Positions 18,709-28,604 of a stretch of DNA of 64,000 nt are shown here, piece after piece (position 1 is the first letter of the stretch; the number at the start of each line of letters is the position of its first letter). The notes beneath the pieces are model-generated. The model had not been told where the DNA came from. It saw nothing but the letters and a program-made list of their open reading frames with translations, and did no database searches. The stretch covers positions 1-64,000 of the forward strand of contig NZ_KV813678.1 in NCBI RefSeq assembly GCF_001813675.1. The letters are read 5' to 3'. Origin of the DNA: Streptococcus sp. HMSC078D09 (GTDB lineage Bacteria > Bacillota > Bacilli > Lactobacillales > Streptococcaceae). The position numbers and the translations under genes were made by a program.

Positions 18709-18731
18709 TGCAGCTTTTGCTGCATTTTTTT
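18709..18731 (+). terminator. Terminator after tRNA-Arg
   Basis: Hairpin TGCAGC-TTTT-GCTGCA followed by seven T residues directly after tRNA-Arg. Confidence 0.9.
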
Positions 18732-19045
18732 ATGTAAGAATGTATAAATTTTCATTATCTATTAATTTTTGTATACTTCACTATAGACAAATAGTAATGA
18801 AATGATTTATTAGGAATATTTTTAAAAAAGAACTAACAATCCCTATATAGTGCAAAATGTAGATTATATAAATTGTGTAAAATAGTTTTCATTCATGTAA
18901 CAAAAACATTAAAAACATTACAATTTTACCTATTCCCTTTAATTTTAGGCTATTTTATATTATAATTTTTTGTATATAAAATTTTATTTTTTTATAATAA
19001 TACTAGAGTATAATAAAATAGAAAAAACAAAGTGGGAGAGTTTGT
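18732..19045 (+). other. Gene-free leader of comD (no comC found)
   Basis: Very AT-rich 314-base interval where comC is expected. Reading all three plus-strand frames shows only random short frames, the longest ATG frame being 21 codons (MYKFSLSIN...) with no double-glycine leader. A TATAAT -10 lies at 18961-18966, and adjoining AAAAACATT repeats at 18902-18910 and 18911-18919 might be regulator sites. The ribosome site GGGAGAG (19034-19040) serves comD. Confidence 0.7.
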
Positions 19046-20386
19046 GTGATTCAGTCATTAATCTTGTCTTTTCTCTTGGGAGGGATCATTGTTCTGACGT
19101 TTGCGTTAGTGGACGAAAAAATCTATCAGGAACATCAATTTGCATTTATCTTTCTGCTGAGCACCTTTGTTCTTCTTTTTGAAAGTCTCTTAGTATTTTT
19201 AGATGTGACTTTATTTTCAAATATTCGACTCTCTGATTTAAATATGCTCTTATGGCCGGTTTATTTATATCCTTATTATCATTATGCCAATCGGACGAAT
19301 CGCTTGTGCGCCATTTTTTATTCTTTTTTTACTTATTTAGCGGTTGAAGGAACAGCAACTTTTCTGACGATAATTGTCTCTTCAGTGTTGGGAGATGCTG
19401 TTGTAGCAGCTTACTCGATTGTCTACAATATGTGTATTCGTTTGTTTTCTTTAGGAATCATTTTGAAGTTAATTGACTTATTTGAATTTGATTTCACTCC
19501 TTTTTATGAGCAAGAATTTGAAAAATATTTAAAGAAACTCATCTGTGTCTATTTTGCTATATTTGTAGTGATTAATTTTGCTTTATGGATTAGTGAACAA
19601 GCGCAATTTAAAAATTTTGGGAGTATGTTGGCAACGATTTGTTTTTTCTCTTTTGTAGTCAGCTTATTCCATATGAAAATCGAGCGAGATCAGTATCGTA
19701 AAAATTTAGAACTGGAGTATAAAGAATTTTCTGAGCAACAAATGAGTCGGTATATGGCTGAAATTCAAAGTCTCTATTCTATTGTTAGGGGATTTCGTCA
19801 TGATTTGGGAAATTTAGTTATTTCTATGTCATTAGCTATTGAGGAAGAAAATATTCCAGAAATACAGAGAATCCATAGAGAAGTATTGGAAAAAGGTTAT
19901 AAAGAGATCAATACAGAAGCATTATCAGGATTCAACTTGGTCAATATCAAAGATTCTGCTTTACGAAGTATTTTGATTCGAGGTTGGTTGGATGCAAGAG
20001 ATGCTGGGGTAGAAATGACCTTTGAAACGAGTGAACCAATCGAGCAACTACCAGTTGATTTATTGGATATCGTGAGAATCGTTGGGATTCTAGTGACAAA
20101 CGCTTTGGAAGCTTCAAAAGAAGCAGAAGAAAAGAAAGTTCATATTGCTATTTTCTCTATTTCAAAAATTGTTTACTTAGTGATTCATAATACAACAAAT
20201 GAAATCACTTTTGATATTAGAAAAATATATGAAGAAGGCTATTCGACAAAAGGGGAAAATAGAGGACTAGGATTAAATAATGTGAGAAAAATCTTAGCAA
20301 ATTATGGAACGATGTTTTTAGAAACGGAATTGCAAGGAAATCGTTTTTTACAAGTTTTGAAGATTGGAGGATACGAACAAGAATGA
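19046..20386 (+). CDS. comD: Competence histidine kinase ComD
   Basis: 446-residue HPK10-family sensor kinase for the competence-stimulating peptide. The first ~210 residues form about six or seven transmembrane helices; the kinase core has the phosphoacceptor motif GFRHDLGN (about residue 251), the N box VTNALEAS and the G box STKGENRGLGLNNV. Start is GTG with GGGAGAG 5 bases upstream. It overlaps comE by 4 bases. The usual upstream comC is not recognisable here, so its signal is either encoded elsewhere, highly diverged, or absent. Confidence 0.92.
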   Translation: MIQSLILSFLLGGIIVLTFALVDEKIYQEHQFAFIFLLSTFVLLFESLLVFLDVTLFSNIRLSDLNMLLWPVYLYPYYHYANRTNRLCAIFYSFFTYLAVEGTATFLTIIVSSVLGDAVVAAYSIVYNMCIRLFSLGIILKLIDLFEFDFTPFYEQEFEKYLKKLICVYFAIFVVINFALWISEQAQFKNFGSMLATICFFSFVVSLFHMKIERDQYRKNLELEYKEFSEQQMSRYMAEIQSLYSIVRGFRHDLGNLVISMSLAIEEENIPEIQRIHREVLEKGYKEINTEALSGFNLVNIKDSALRSILIRGWLDARDAGVEMTFETSEPIEQLPVDLLDIVRIVGILVTNALEASKEAEEKKVHIAIFSISKIVYLVIHNTTNEITFDIRKIYEEGYSTKGENRGLGLNNVRKILANYGTMFLETELQGNRFLQVLKIGGYEQE

Positions 20387-21141
20387 AGATTTTTTTATTA
20401 GAAGATGAGCTCTCTCAACAGATACGGGTAGAAAAACATATTGCAGAAATTGCTAAGGAATTAGAAATTAAACTTGAAGTGATTTCTACCGGTAAAATTT
20501 CGGAATTTGAAAATTATATCCAACATTCGGATATCCACCAATTATATTTTCTAGATATTCATATCCAAGACAATGAGTATTGTGGGCTGGAAATTGCTCA
20601 AAAAATACGAGAAGCAAATCCTTATGCCATTATTGTTTTTATTACTACAAAATCAGAATTCGCTTCGATTACCTATCGTTATAAAGTATCTGCCTTAGAT
20701 TTTATTGATAAAAATTTGAATGAAGATTTATTTAGATTAAAAATCAAGGAGTGTATTGAGTACCTAACAACTATTCAAATTGGAAATGATGATTTGACAG
20801 ATTATTTTGAGTATGACTTTAAGGATAAAAAGATAAAAATTCCATTTAAGGATATTCTTTATATTGAAACTGTTGGTTCGGCTTATAAATTAAACTTAGT
20901 TGGGAAAAATTTTCAAAAAGAAATTGCGGGAAGTTTATCAGATGTCTTGGAGAAAGATGTGGAGGAGAGATATTTCAGTCCCCATCAATCTTTTATCGTG
21001 AATAGAAGTATGATCATTGGAATGGATAAGAAAAAGAAACAGCTGCTGTTGAAAGAAGGGTATTCTTGTCCAATCTCAAGAAGCAATATCAAACGTGCCA
21101 AAAAATTAATTGAAGAGCAAAATTTAGAATTTAGTGCTTGA
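20383..21141 (+). CDS. comE: Competence response regulator ComE (LytTR)
   Basis: 252-residue regulator with a receiver domain (phosphoacceptor Asp in YFLDIHIQD, about residue 58) and a C-terminal LytTR DNA-binding domain (DILYIETVGSAYKLNL ... FSPHQSFIVNRSMI ... CPISRSN). ComE activates early competence genes including comX by binding two 9-bp repeats. ATGA overlap with comD shows coupled translation. The stop codon overlaps the -35 of the following tRNA promoter. Confidence 0.94.
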   Translation: MKIFLLEDELSQQIRVEKHIAEIAKELEIKLEVISTGKISEFENYIQHSDIHQLYFLDIHIQDNEYCGLEIAQKIREANPYAIIVFITTKSEFASITYRYKVSALDFIDKNLNEDLFRLKIKECIEYLTTIQIGNDDLTDYFEYDFKDKKIKIPFKDILYIETVGSAYKLNLVGKNFQKEIAGSLSDVLEKDVEERYFSPHQSFIVNRSMIIGMDKKKKQLLLKEGYSCPISRSNIKRAKKLIEEQNLEFSA

Positions 21142-21165
21142 CAATTAGTTAAATTTTGATATAAT
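21138..21165 (+). promoter_or_regulatory. Promoter of tRNA-Glu/tRNA-Asn
   Basis: TTGACA (21138-21143), 16-base spacer, TATAAT (21160-21165), about 26 bases before tRNA-Glu. The -35 overlaps the comE stop codon. Confidence 0.88.
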
Positions 21166-21191
21166 GGGATATGTTCTGTTAATGAATATAT

Positions 21192-21263
21192 GGTCCGTTG
21201 GTCAAGGGGTTAAGACACCGCCTTTTCACGGCGGTAACACGGGTTCGAATCCCGTACGGACTA
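21192..21263 (+). tRNA. tRNA-Glu (UUC)
   Basis: 72-base cloverleaf identical to the tRNA-Glu at 741-812 but in the opposite orientation. Anticodon TTC, acceptor GGTCCGT with ACGGACT. First gene of a two-tRNA transcript. Confidence 0.97.
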
Positions 21264-21271
21264 TATCTCAT

Positions 21272-21345
21272 TCCGCCATAGCTCAGTTGGTAGTAGCGCA
21301 TGACTGTTAATCATGATGTCGTAGGTTCGAGTCCTACTGGCGGAG
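21272..21345 (+). tRNA. tRNA-Asn (GUU)
   Basis: 74-base cloverleaf: acceptor TCCGCCA pairs with TGGCGGA, anticodon loop CTGTTAA with GTT, T arm TAGGTTCGAGTCCTA. It lies 8 bases after tRNA-Glu. Confidence 0.96.
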
Positions 21346-21354
21346 CTAGTATAG

Positions 21355-21376
21355 CACCCATTTGGGTGTTTTTTTT
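21355..21376 (+). terminator. Terminator after tRNA-Asn
   Basis: Hairpin CACCCA-TT-TGGGTG followed by eight T residues, ending the tRNA-Glu/tRNA-Asn transcript. Confidence 0.9.
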
Positions 21377-21383
21377 GTTTTGA

Positions 21384-21416
21384 AAAAGGCTAGGATAATG
21401 ACTATCCTAGCCTTTT
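21384..21416. terminator. Terminator of yfhO (bidirectional)
   Basis: Inverted repeat AAAGGCTAGGATA / TATCCTAGCCTTT with a 5-base loop and A/T runs on both sides, just beyond the yfhO stop codon. Confidence 0.8.
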
Positions 21417-21444
21417 ATTTATAAGTGAACGATGGTTAGATTCC

Positions 21445-24012
21445 TTAACTTTTTCGTCTTTTTATTTGTCTCCATTCGTAGAGGAAGAAGAGAATGATTC
21501 CAACGAAAAAGGCAATGAGTCCTTCAATGAAGCCTTGGGGAACAAATGTTAAGGTGACTGTTCCGGATCCTTTTGAAACACGAACTCCCATCAATCCTTT
21601 CTGGATGCGATGAATTTGGATAGGCTTTCCATTTTGTTTAGCTGACCAGCCTTTATCATAAGGGAGTGTAAAAATAAGGGTAGTGTCTCTATTTGCGTTA
21701 TAGGCTGCTACCAATTTGTTTTTCTTTTTGTGAATAGCAACTTCTTGCTGACGAATACTAGCGATAGCTTGTGTGTATTGGTCAAGATCCAGAGCAAAAA
21801 ATTCTGGTGTATCAAAGGAGACTGTCGAATTTTCTGGAAAACTCAAACGAATAGTAACTGTTTCTTCTGTGTCAAAATGGCCAATCGAAAAGAATGGAAA
21901 GGCATTATCAATGGTATAGCGTTGGGTCTGTCCATTGTAGCTGATTTCAATATCTTTCCGATCATCGTTTGAAAATTGTAAATTTGGAACATTGACATAT
22001 AGTTGGCTATGGGCAGGAACCGTTACTTCATATTGAATACTTGCGTAGGATAGATGACTATCTTCTTCAATTTTTGCAGTTTGCAACGAAGATGTAGTAT
22101 TTTGTGAAGTAGGCGAGAGAATATTTAATTTCTTATAAAATTTATATTTTTCATCTGTGATTTGATGGATGAATCGTGTCTGATTATCCAGTGTCAAATT
22201 CGTAAAGGAAGTATTTTTATAAGGTTTTGCTGACAGAAAGGCGATTGGTAAGGCATATTCGTTTTCTGAAAGTGAGACTCCATTTTTGGTTGCAATCTCT
22301 TTAAATCCAAATTTTTGAACAGGTTGTTGGCTTAAATTATAGCGAACACCAAATAGACTATCCATTAAAATAGAATTGTTTTGGTATCGAAGATTGAGGT
22401 TGGTTCCTTCAGATTTAAATCCAAGTTTGTCCAATGTCGAGCTAGCATCCGTATTTCGTACAGATGAAAATTGAGAAATTCCATTATAACCATACTTCAT
22501 GCTATCATTGCCCGTTTGTGGCTGTAGAATCTCAGTCCGATAATTAGAGTCTGTCTTCTCTCTTACTAAGGATTGGATGGCTTTTAAGTCTCGTTCGTAG
22601 GATGACCGAGAAGCAAAGACCCATTCATTCGCAATTCCTTCTATTTGATAATAACTATTCACCGATAATTCAAAGATGGAGAAAAACAGGATCGAAAGAT
22701 AGAAAAGTCTAGGCGGTATCTTTTTTAGGATAAATCCTAAACAGACCAAATAGAAAGCAATTAAAAACTCAAAAGTAACAATGAAATTGACTGCATCTAA
22801 AAATTTATAGTGACTGCTGTAAAGGACAGTTGCTCCAAATCCTAGAATAAGGAGGAAATTAGCAAGACTAAAACGAATCCAAGTGATCTCCTCTATTCGA
22901 TTTAGTACTTCTCCTGCCATCAGAATAATCGTCAAAGAAAAGATCCAAGAGTATCGATGAAGAAACATATTTGGCGCGTGCATACCTTGCCAAAGGAGAT
23001 CTAATAATTGAAAACGAAAACTCAAAATAAGAATGGTCAAGAGTATAAAGTAAGAAAGTTTCACGTGAAACTTGATCGACTTTACAAAGAAAAAGGTAAT
23101 CGCTAAAAGAAGTGGAAATAATCCCACGTAGATCATTGGAATTGATCCATATTTAGTAGTGTCAAAACTTCCAATGAAATTTTTTGCAAATACGTCAAGA
23201 TACCAACTTTTTTCTGTAAAGATACTGTCAACCTTTGAAAAACTTTCTCCATGAGTGCGTAAATCTAAGAAGGTTGGATATAACATCACAAGGCTTGTTA
23301 TAACTGATAAAAGAGATACAATCACAAAATGAAAGAAGCGTTTTCCAATTCCTTTGATGTCCCATGACAGTTGTGTCAAGTACCATAAAATAAGAAAAAT
23401 AGACATCATAAACCCAAAATAATAATTTTGGATAAACAAGCTGGTTAAGCTGATAAAGTAGAGAATCTCTCCCTCATTGTAAATGAGTTTTTTGAATCCA
23501 TAAAGAATTAATGGTGCTAGGATAAAAACATCAAGCCAAGTTTTGATTTCAATTTGGCTGATAGCAAAGCTCATAAGAGCAAATGAGGTTGAAAGGGTAA
23601 GAACCAGGGATCTAGGAATTTTAGAAAACATTCCATGTAAACTAATATAAGTGCTTAACCCAATAGCTCCAAATTTAAGAAGAGTGATGAGGTAAACAGC
23701 ATTCGGCATGGATTGTGCATTAAAGAAGAAGACAAGAGGAGAAAAGAAACTTCCTAGATAATAGCTACTGAGTGCATAGAAATTAATGCCTAATCCACTT
23801 TGAAAACTGTAAAATAGGCTATCTGTCCCGTGTAAAATATTTCGAAGTGTGGCATCAAAAATGACATACTGATGATAACCATCTCCTAATAAGGGGGATG
23901 TATCACTGTTCCAGTAGATTCCTTGTGAGAAGTAAATAAAGAACATTATGATAGCTGGAATCAGGAAAGAAGATACTATAAAAAGGGATGTTTTTAGCTT
24001 TGTTTTATTCAT
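21445..24012 (-). CDS. yfhO: YfhO-family membrane protein
   Basis: 855-residue polytopic protein with about twelve or more transmembrane helices through residue 450, a large C-terminal extracellular part, and a final helix (GLIAFFVGIILFFLYEW) before a basic tail RRKS. It matches the YfhO family, related to GT-C-type glycosyltransferases; B. subtilis YfhO adds sugar to lipoteichoic acid, so a cell-envelope glycosylation role is inferred. The N-terminal YFSQGIYWNSDTSPLLGDG loop is characteristic. It lies downstream of an ABC-F gene with a weak terminator between. A parS-like site lies within it. Confidence 0.88.
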   Translation of the reverse strand: MNKTKLKTSLFIVSSFLIPAIIMFFIYFSQGIYWNSDTSPLLGDGYHQYVIFDATLRNILHGTDSLFYSFQSGLGINFYALSSYYLGSFFSPLVFFFNAQSMPNAVYLITLLKFGAIGLSTYISLHGMFSKIPRSLVLTLSTSFALMSFAISQIEIKTWLDVFILAPLILYGFKKLIYNEGEILYFISLTSLFIQNYYFGFMMSIFLILWYLTQLSWDIKGIGKRFFHFVIVSLLSVITSLVMLYPTFLDLRTHGESFSKVDSIFTEKSWYLDVFAKNFIGSFDTTKYGSIPMIYVGLFPLLLAITFFFVKSIKFHVKLSYFILLTILILSFRFQLLDLLWQGMHAPNMFLHRYSWIFSLTIILMAGEVLNRIEEITWIRFSLANFLLILGFGATVLYSSHYKFLDAVNFIVTFEFLIAFYLVCLGFILKKIPPRLFYLSILFFSIFELSVNSYYQIEGIANEWVFASRSSYERDLKAIQSLVREKTDSNYRTEILQPQTGNDSMKYGYNGISQFSSVRNTDASSTLDKLGFKSEGTNLNLRYQNNSILMDSLFGVRYNLSQQPVQKFGFKEIATKNGVSLSENEYALPIAFLSAKPYKNTSFTNLTLDNQTRFIHQITDEKYKFYKKLNILSPTSQNTTSSLQTAKIEEDSHLSYASIQYEVTVPAHSQLYVNVPNLQFSNDDRKDIEISYNGQTQRYTIDNAFPFFSIGHFDTEETVTIRLSFPENSTVSFDTPEFFALDLDQYTQAIASIRQQEVAIHKKKNKLVAAYNANRDTTLIFTLPYDKGWSAKQNGKPIQIHRIQKGLMGVRVSKGSGTVTLTFVPQGFIEGLIAFFVGIILFFLYEWRQIKRRKS
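23057..23072. promoter_or_regulatory. parS site (within yfhO)
   Basis: AGTTTCACGTGAAACT contains the perfect 14-bp core GTTTCACGTGAAAC of the Firmicute parS sequence. It lies about 6.5 kb from parB, inside the yfhO reading frame. Confidence 0.82.
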
Positions 24013-24021
24013 ATATTTCTA

Positions 24022-24058
24022 CTGAAAGAGCCTGAAATAATGATTTCAGGGCTCTTTA
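24022..24058. terminator. Hairpin between ABC-F gene and yfhO
   Basis: Imperfect inverted repeat AAAGAGCCTGAAAT / ATTTCAGGGCTCTTT. T-richness on the minus strand is weak, so read-through from the ABC-F gene into yfhO is likely. Confidence 0.5.
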
Positions 24059-24061
24059 TTT

Positions 24062-25687
24062 TTATGATTGACTCCAAAGTTCTTTCACTTTTGCTTGAAC
24101 TTCTTCATTTTCAAGAAACTCATCATAGGTTTCATCAATACGATCGATTACGCCGTTTTTTGAAAGAACGATAATATGGTTGGCGAGTGTTTGAATGAAT
24201 TCGTGGTCATGGCTGGCAAAGATAATCGATTCTTTAAAATTCTTCAATCCATCATTCAAACTTGAGATAGACTCCAAATCCAAGTGATTGGTTGGATCAT
24301 CCAGTACAAGAACATTTGACTTGAGGAGCATCAATTTAGACAACATGACACGAACTTTTTCTCCCCCTGACAAGACGTTGACAGACTTGTTAACTTCGTC
24401 ACCCGAAAAGAGCATACGTCCTAAGAAACCACGAAGGAAAGTATTGTCATCTTCTTCTTTACTTGCAAATTGACGAAGCCAATCAAGAATACTTTCACCA
24501 CCTGCAAAATCACGACTGTTGTCTTTTGGTAGATATGATCGACTAGTTGTAACTCCCCACTTGACAGTTCCTTCATATTCAATATCATCCATCAATGCAC
24601 GGATTAAAGCGGTTGTTTGAATATCGTTCTGTCCGATAAGCGCGGTTTTGTCACCAGGACGTAAGATAAAGCTGATATTGTCAAGGATGGTTTCTCCATC
24701 AATCTTGACAGAAAGATTTTCAACTGTCAAGAGATCGTTACCAATTTCTCGTTCTGCCTTAAAGTTGATAAATGGGTACTTCCGACTAGATGGAACAATT
24801 TCTTCAAGTTCAATCTTGTCAAGCATTTTTTTACGCGAAGTTGCTTGTTTTGATTTTGAAGCGTTGGCTGAGAAACGTGCGACAAACTCTTGTAATTGTT
24901 TAATTTTTTCTTCAGCTTTTGCATTTCTATCTGCTTGTAATTTTGCTGCAAGTTCAGAAGATTCTTTCCAGAAATCATAGTTTCCGACGTAAAGTTTAAT
25001 TTTTCCAAAGTCAAGATCCGCCATATGGGTGCAGACTTTGTTCAAAAAGTGGCGGTCGTGGGATACAACGATAACCGTATTTTCAAAATCAATCAGAAAA
25101 TCTTCTAACCAGGTAATGGATTGAATATCCAATCCATTGGTCGGTTCGTCCAAAAGAAGGACATCTGGTTTACCAAAAAGGGCTTTAGCTAAGAGAACTT
25201 TCACTTTATCCCCATTGGATAACTCGCTCATAGTTTGATAATGAAGGTCTTCTGAAATATTTAGATTTTGAAGTAATTGAGATGCTTCACTCTCTGCTTC
25301 CCATCCACCGAGTTCGGCAAATTCACCTTCAAGTTCAGCTGCACGGACGCCGTCTTCATCAGAGAAATCTTCTTTCATGTAGATAGCATCTTTTTCTTTC
25401 ATAATGTTGTAGAGCTTTTCATTTCCCATAATGACAACATCGATGACCCGCTCGTCTTCGTAGTCAAAGTGATTTTGACGCAAAACAGACAAACGTTCAT
25501 CAGGGCCAAGAGAAATATGACCAGTTGTTGGTTCAATATCTCCAGCTAAAATTTTTAAAAAGGTTGACTTTCCAGCACCGTTGGCACCGATGAGACCGTA
25601 TGTATTTCCTTCTGTAAAGTTGATATTGACATCGTCAAACAATTTTCGATCACTAAAACGTAGTGAGACGTCTGATACTGTAAGCAA
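24062..25687 (-). CDS. ABC-F family ATPase (YkpA/YbiT type)
   Basis: 541-residue soluble protein with two ABC nucleotide-binding domains and no membrane domain. Domain 1 has Walker A GANGAGKST and signature LSNGDKVKVLL with LLDEPTNGLD; domain 2 has signature LSGGEKVRVML with LDDPTNHLD, while its Walker A region reads GQNDIQTTAL, lacking the usual GKS/T, a visible departure. Overall order and the interdomain linker rich in Lys and Gln fit the YkpA/YbiT branch. ABC-F proteins act on ribosomes to relieve stalled translation. Not a resistance-type ABC-F as far as I can tell. Confidence 0.92.
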   Translation of the reverse strand: MLTVSDVSLRFSDRKLFDDVNINFTEGNTYGLIGANGAGKSTFLKILAGDIEPTTGHISLGPDERLSVLRQNHFDYEDERVIDVVIMGNEKLYNIMKEKDAIYMKEDFSDEDGVRAAELEGEFAELGGWEAESEASQLLQNLNISEDLHYQTMSELSNGDKVKVLLAKALFGKPDVLLLDEPTNGLDIQSITWLEDFLIDFENTVIVVSHDRHFLNKVCTHMADLDFGKIKLYVGNYDFWKESSELAAKLQADRNAKAEEKIKQLQEFVARFSANASKSKQATSRKKMLDKIELEEIVPSSRKYPFINFKAEREIGNDLLTVENLSVKIDGETILDNISFILRPGDKTALIGQNDIQTTALIRALMDDIEYEGTVKWGVTTSRSYLPKDNSRDFAGGESILDWLRQFASKEEDDNTFLRGFLGRMLFSGDEVNKSVNVLSGGEKVRVMLSKLMLLKSNVLVLDDPTNHLDLESISSLNDGLKNFKESIIFASHDHEFIQTLANHIIVLSKNGVIDRIDETYDEFLENEEVQAKVKELWSQS

Positions 25688-25752
25688 TGATTTTCTCCTC
25701 TTTCTATAATGTCTTCATTTTACTAGAAAATAGGGGAAAATTCAACTTTTTT

Positions 25753-25795
25753 ACTGTCAATTTGTTTTTACAATGATGTAAACGAAATTGACAGT
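25753..25795. repeat. Large palindrome upstream of trpS
   Basis: ACTGTCAATTT (25753-25763) is mirrored by AAATTGACAGT (25785-25795), and inside lies the palindrome TTTACA-ATGA-TGTAAA (25767-25782). The inner and outer arms make an approximately 20-bp stem with one bulge. It sits in the divergent region between the ABC-F gene and trpS. No T run follows, so an operator or cruciform is more likely than a terminator; role unknown. Confidence 0.8.
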
Positions 25796-25892
25796 TTAGT
25801 AAAGTGTTAATTCCTTACAAACATAGAGGATAGACTAACATTTTCAACTAGAAAGTGCTATAATGATAGGGATAACGATTAAGGAGAAGAGT

Positions 25893-26921
25893 ATGACAAA
25901 ACCCATCATTCTGACAGGAGATAGACCGACAGGAAAACTCCATATCGGCCACTATGTTGGTTCTTTAAAAAATCGCGTCTTGTTGCAAAATAAAGACGAG
26001 TATAATATGTTTGTTTTCCTAGCAGACCAGCAAGCTTTGACAGACCATGCAAAAGATCCAAAAACGATTGTAGAATCTATTGGTAATGTTGCTTTGGATT
26101 ATCTGGCAGCTGGACTAGATCCTGAAAAAGTTACGATTTTCATTCAAAGTCAGATTCCTGAATTAGCGGAATTGACCATGTATTACATGAATCTTGTATC
26201 TTTGGCGCGACTTGAAAGAAACCCAACTGTAAAAACCGAGATTTCTCAAAAAGGTTTTGGTGAGAGTATTCCAACAGGATTTTTGGTATACCCCATTTCA
26301 CAAGCAGCCGATATCACAGCATTTAAAGCGAATTTTGTTCCAGTAGGAAATGATCAAAAGCCAATGATTGAGCAAACTCGTGAGATTGTTCGTTCCTTTA
26401 ATCATGCTTATAATACAGATACTTTGGTGGAACCGGAAGGAATTTATCCTGAAAATGAAGCAGCAGGGCGCTTACCTGGTTTAGATGGAAATGCTAAAAT
26501 GTCTAAATCGTTGAATAATGGCATTTACCTAGCTGATGATGCAGATACTTTAAAGAAAAAAGTGATGAGTATGTATACTGATCCTGATCATATTAAAGTA
26601 GAGGATCCAGGAAAAATTGAAGGTAATATGGTCTTTCATTACCTGGATGTATTTGGCCGTCCAGAAGATGCAGCTGAAATTGCAGAAATGAAAGAACATT
26701 ATCAACGTGGTGGACTTGGTGATGTAAAGACCAAACGATATCTTTTAGAAATTTTAGATCGTGAATTAAGACCGATTCGTGAAAGACGTCTTGAGTTTGC
26801 AAAGGATATGGGCGAAGTCTACTCTATTCTTGAAAAAGGAAGTGAGCGCGCTCGAAATGTAGCAGCTCAAACACTGGATGAAGTAAAATCTGCGATGGGA
26901 ATTACCTATTTTAAAAAATAA
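25893..26921 (+). CDS. trpS: Tryptophanyl-tRNA synthetase
   Basis: 342-residue class I synthetase charging tRNA-Trp. The HIGH-like motif is seen as [11 protein letters not shown] and the KMSKS motif as [14 protein letters not shown] at 25893 is preferred: AAGGAG lies 6 bases upstream and the protein then begins [15 protein letters not shown] as in the family. The -10 TATAAT is at 25859-25864, leaving a leader too short for a T-box. Transcribed alone, before guaB. Confidence 0.97.
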   Translation: MTKPIILTGDRPTGKLHIGHYVGSLKNRVLLQNKDEYNMFVFLADQQALTDHAKDPKTIVESIGNVALDYLAAGLDPEKVTIFIQSQIPELAELTMYYMNLVSLARLERNPTVKTEISQKGFGESIPTGFLVYPISQAADITAFKANFVPVGNDQKPMIEQTREIVRSFNHAYNTDTLVEPEGIYPENEAAGRLPGLDGNAKMSKSLNNGIYLADDADTLKKKVMSMYTDPDHIKVEDPGKIEGNMVFHYLDVFGRPEDAAEIAEMKEHYQRGGLGDVKTKRYLLEILDRELRPIRERRLEFAKDMGEVYSILEKGSERARNVAAQTLDEVKSAMGITYFKK

Positions 26922-26981
26922 AACGACTTCATTAATAGCGAACATTTCTTTACTGCTCATTGATAATTTACCAATAAATGA

Positions 26982-27009
26982 TTGACAAATTGCCATAGAA
27001 TGGTATGAT
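26982..27009 (+). promoter_or_regulatory. Promoter of guaB
   Basis: TTGACA (26982-26987), 16-base spacer, TATGAT (27004-27009), 55 bases before the guaB start. Strong match to sigma-A consensus. Confidence 0.82.
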
Positions 27010-27043
27010 ATTAACAATAAAAATTCGAGCCTTGCTCAAATAA

Positions 27044-28546
<1,503 letters not shown>

Positions 28547-28547
28547 A

Positions 28548-28563
28548 TTTACACATTTGTAAA
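28548..28563. repeat. TTTACA-N4-TGTAAA palindrome after guaB
   Basis: TTTACA-CATT-TGTAAA directly follows the guaB stop codon. It is one of several copies of this palindrome in the window; a protein-binding site is possible but unproven. Confidence 0.6.
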
Positions 28564-28570
28564 TAAAAAT

Positions 28571-28604
28571 AACAGCATCTTGACAGTATTGTCAAGATGC
28601 TGTT
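28571..28604. terminator. Bidirectional terminator guaB/recF
   Basis: Perfect 14-bp stem AACAGCATCTTGAC / GTCAAGATGCTGTT with a 6-base loop. It covers the recF stop codon and lies between the convergent guaB and recF genes. Confidence 0.85.

Noticed and set aside
18740-18805. 21-codon ATG frame (MYKFSLSIN...) as a candidate comC
   Set aside because: No double-glycine or other cleavage motif, no ribosome site, random AT-rich composition and far from comD.
25688-25892. T-box riboswitch upstream of trpS
   Set aside because: The -10 is only about 29 bases before the ATG; no T-box sequence or antiterminator is visible.
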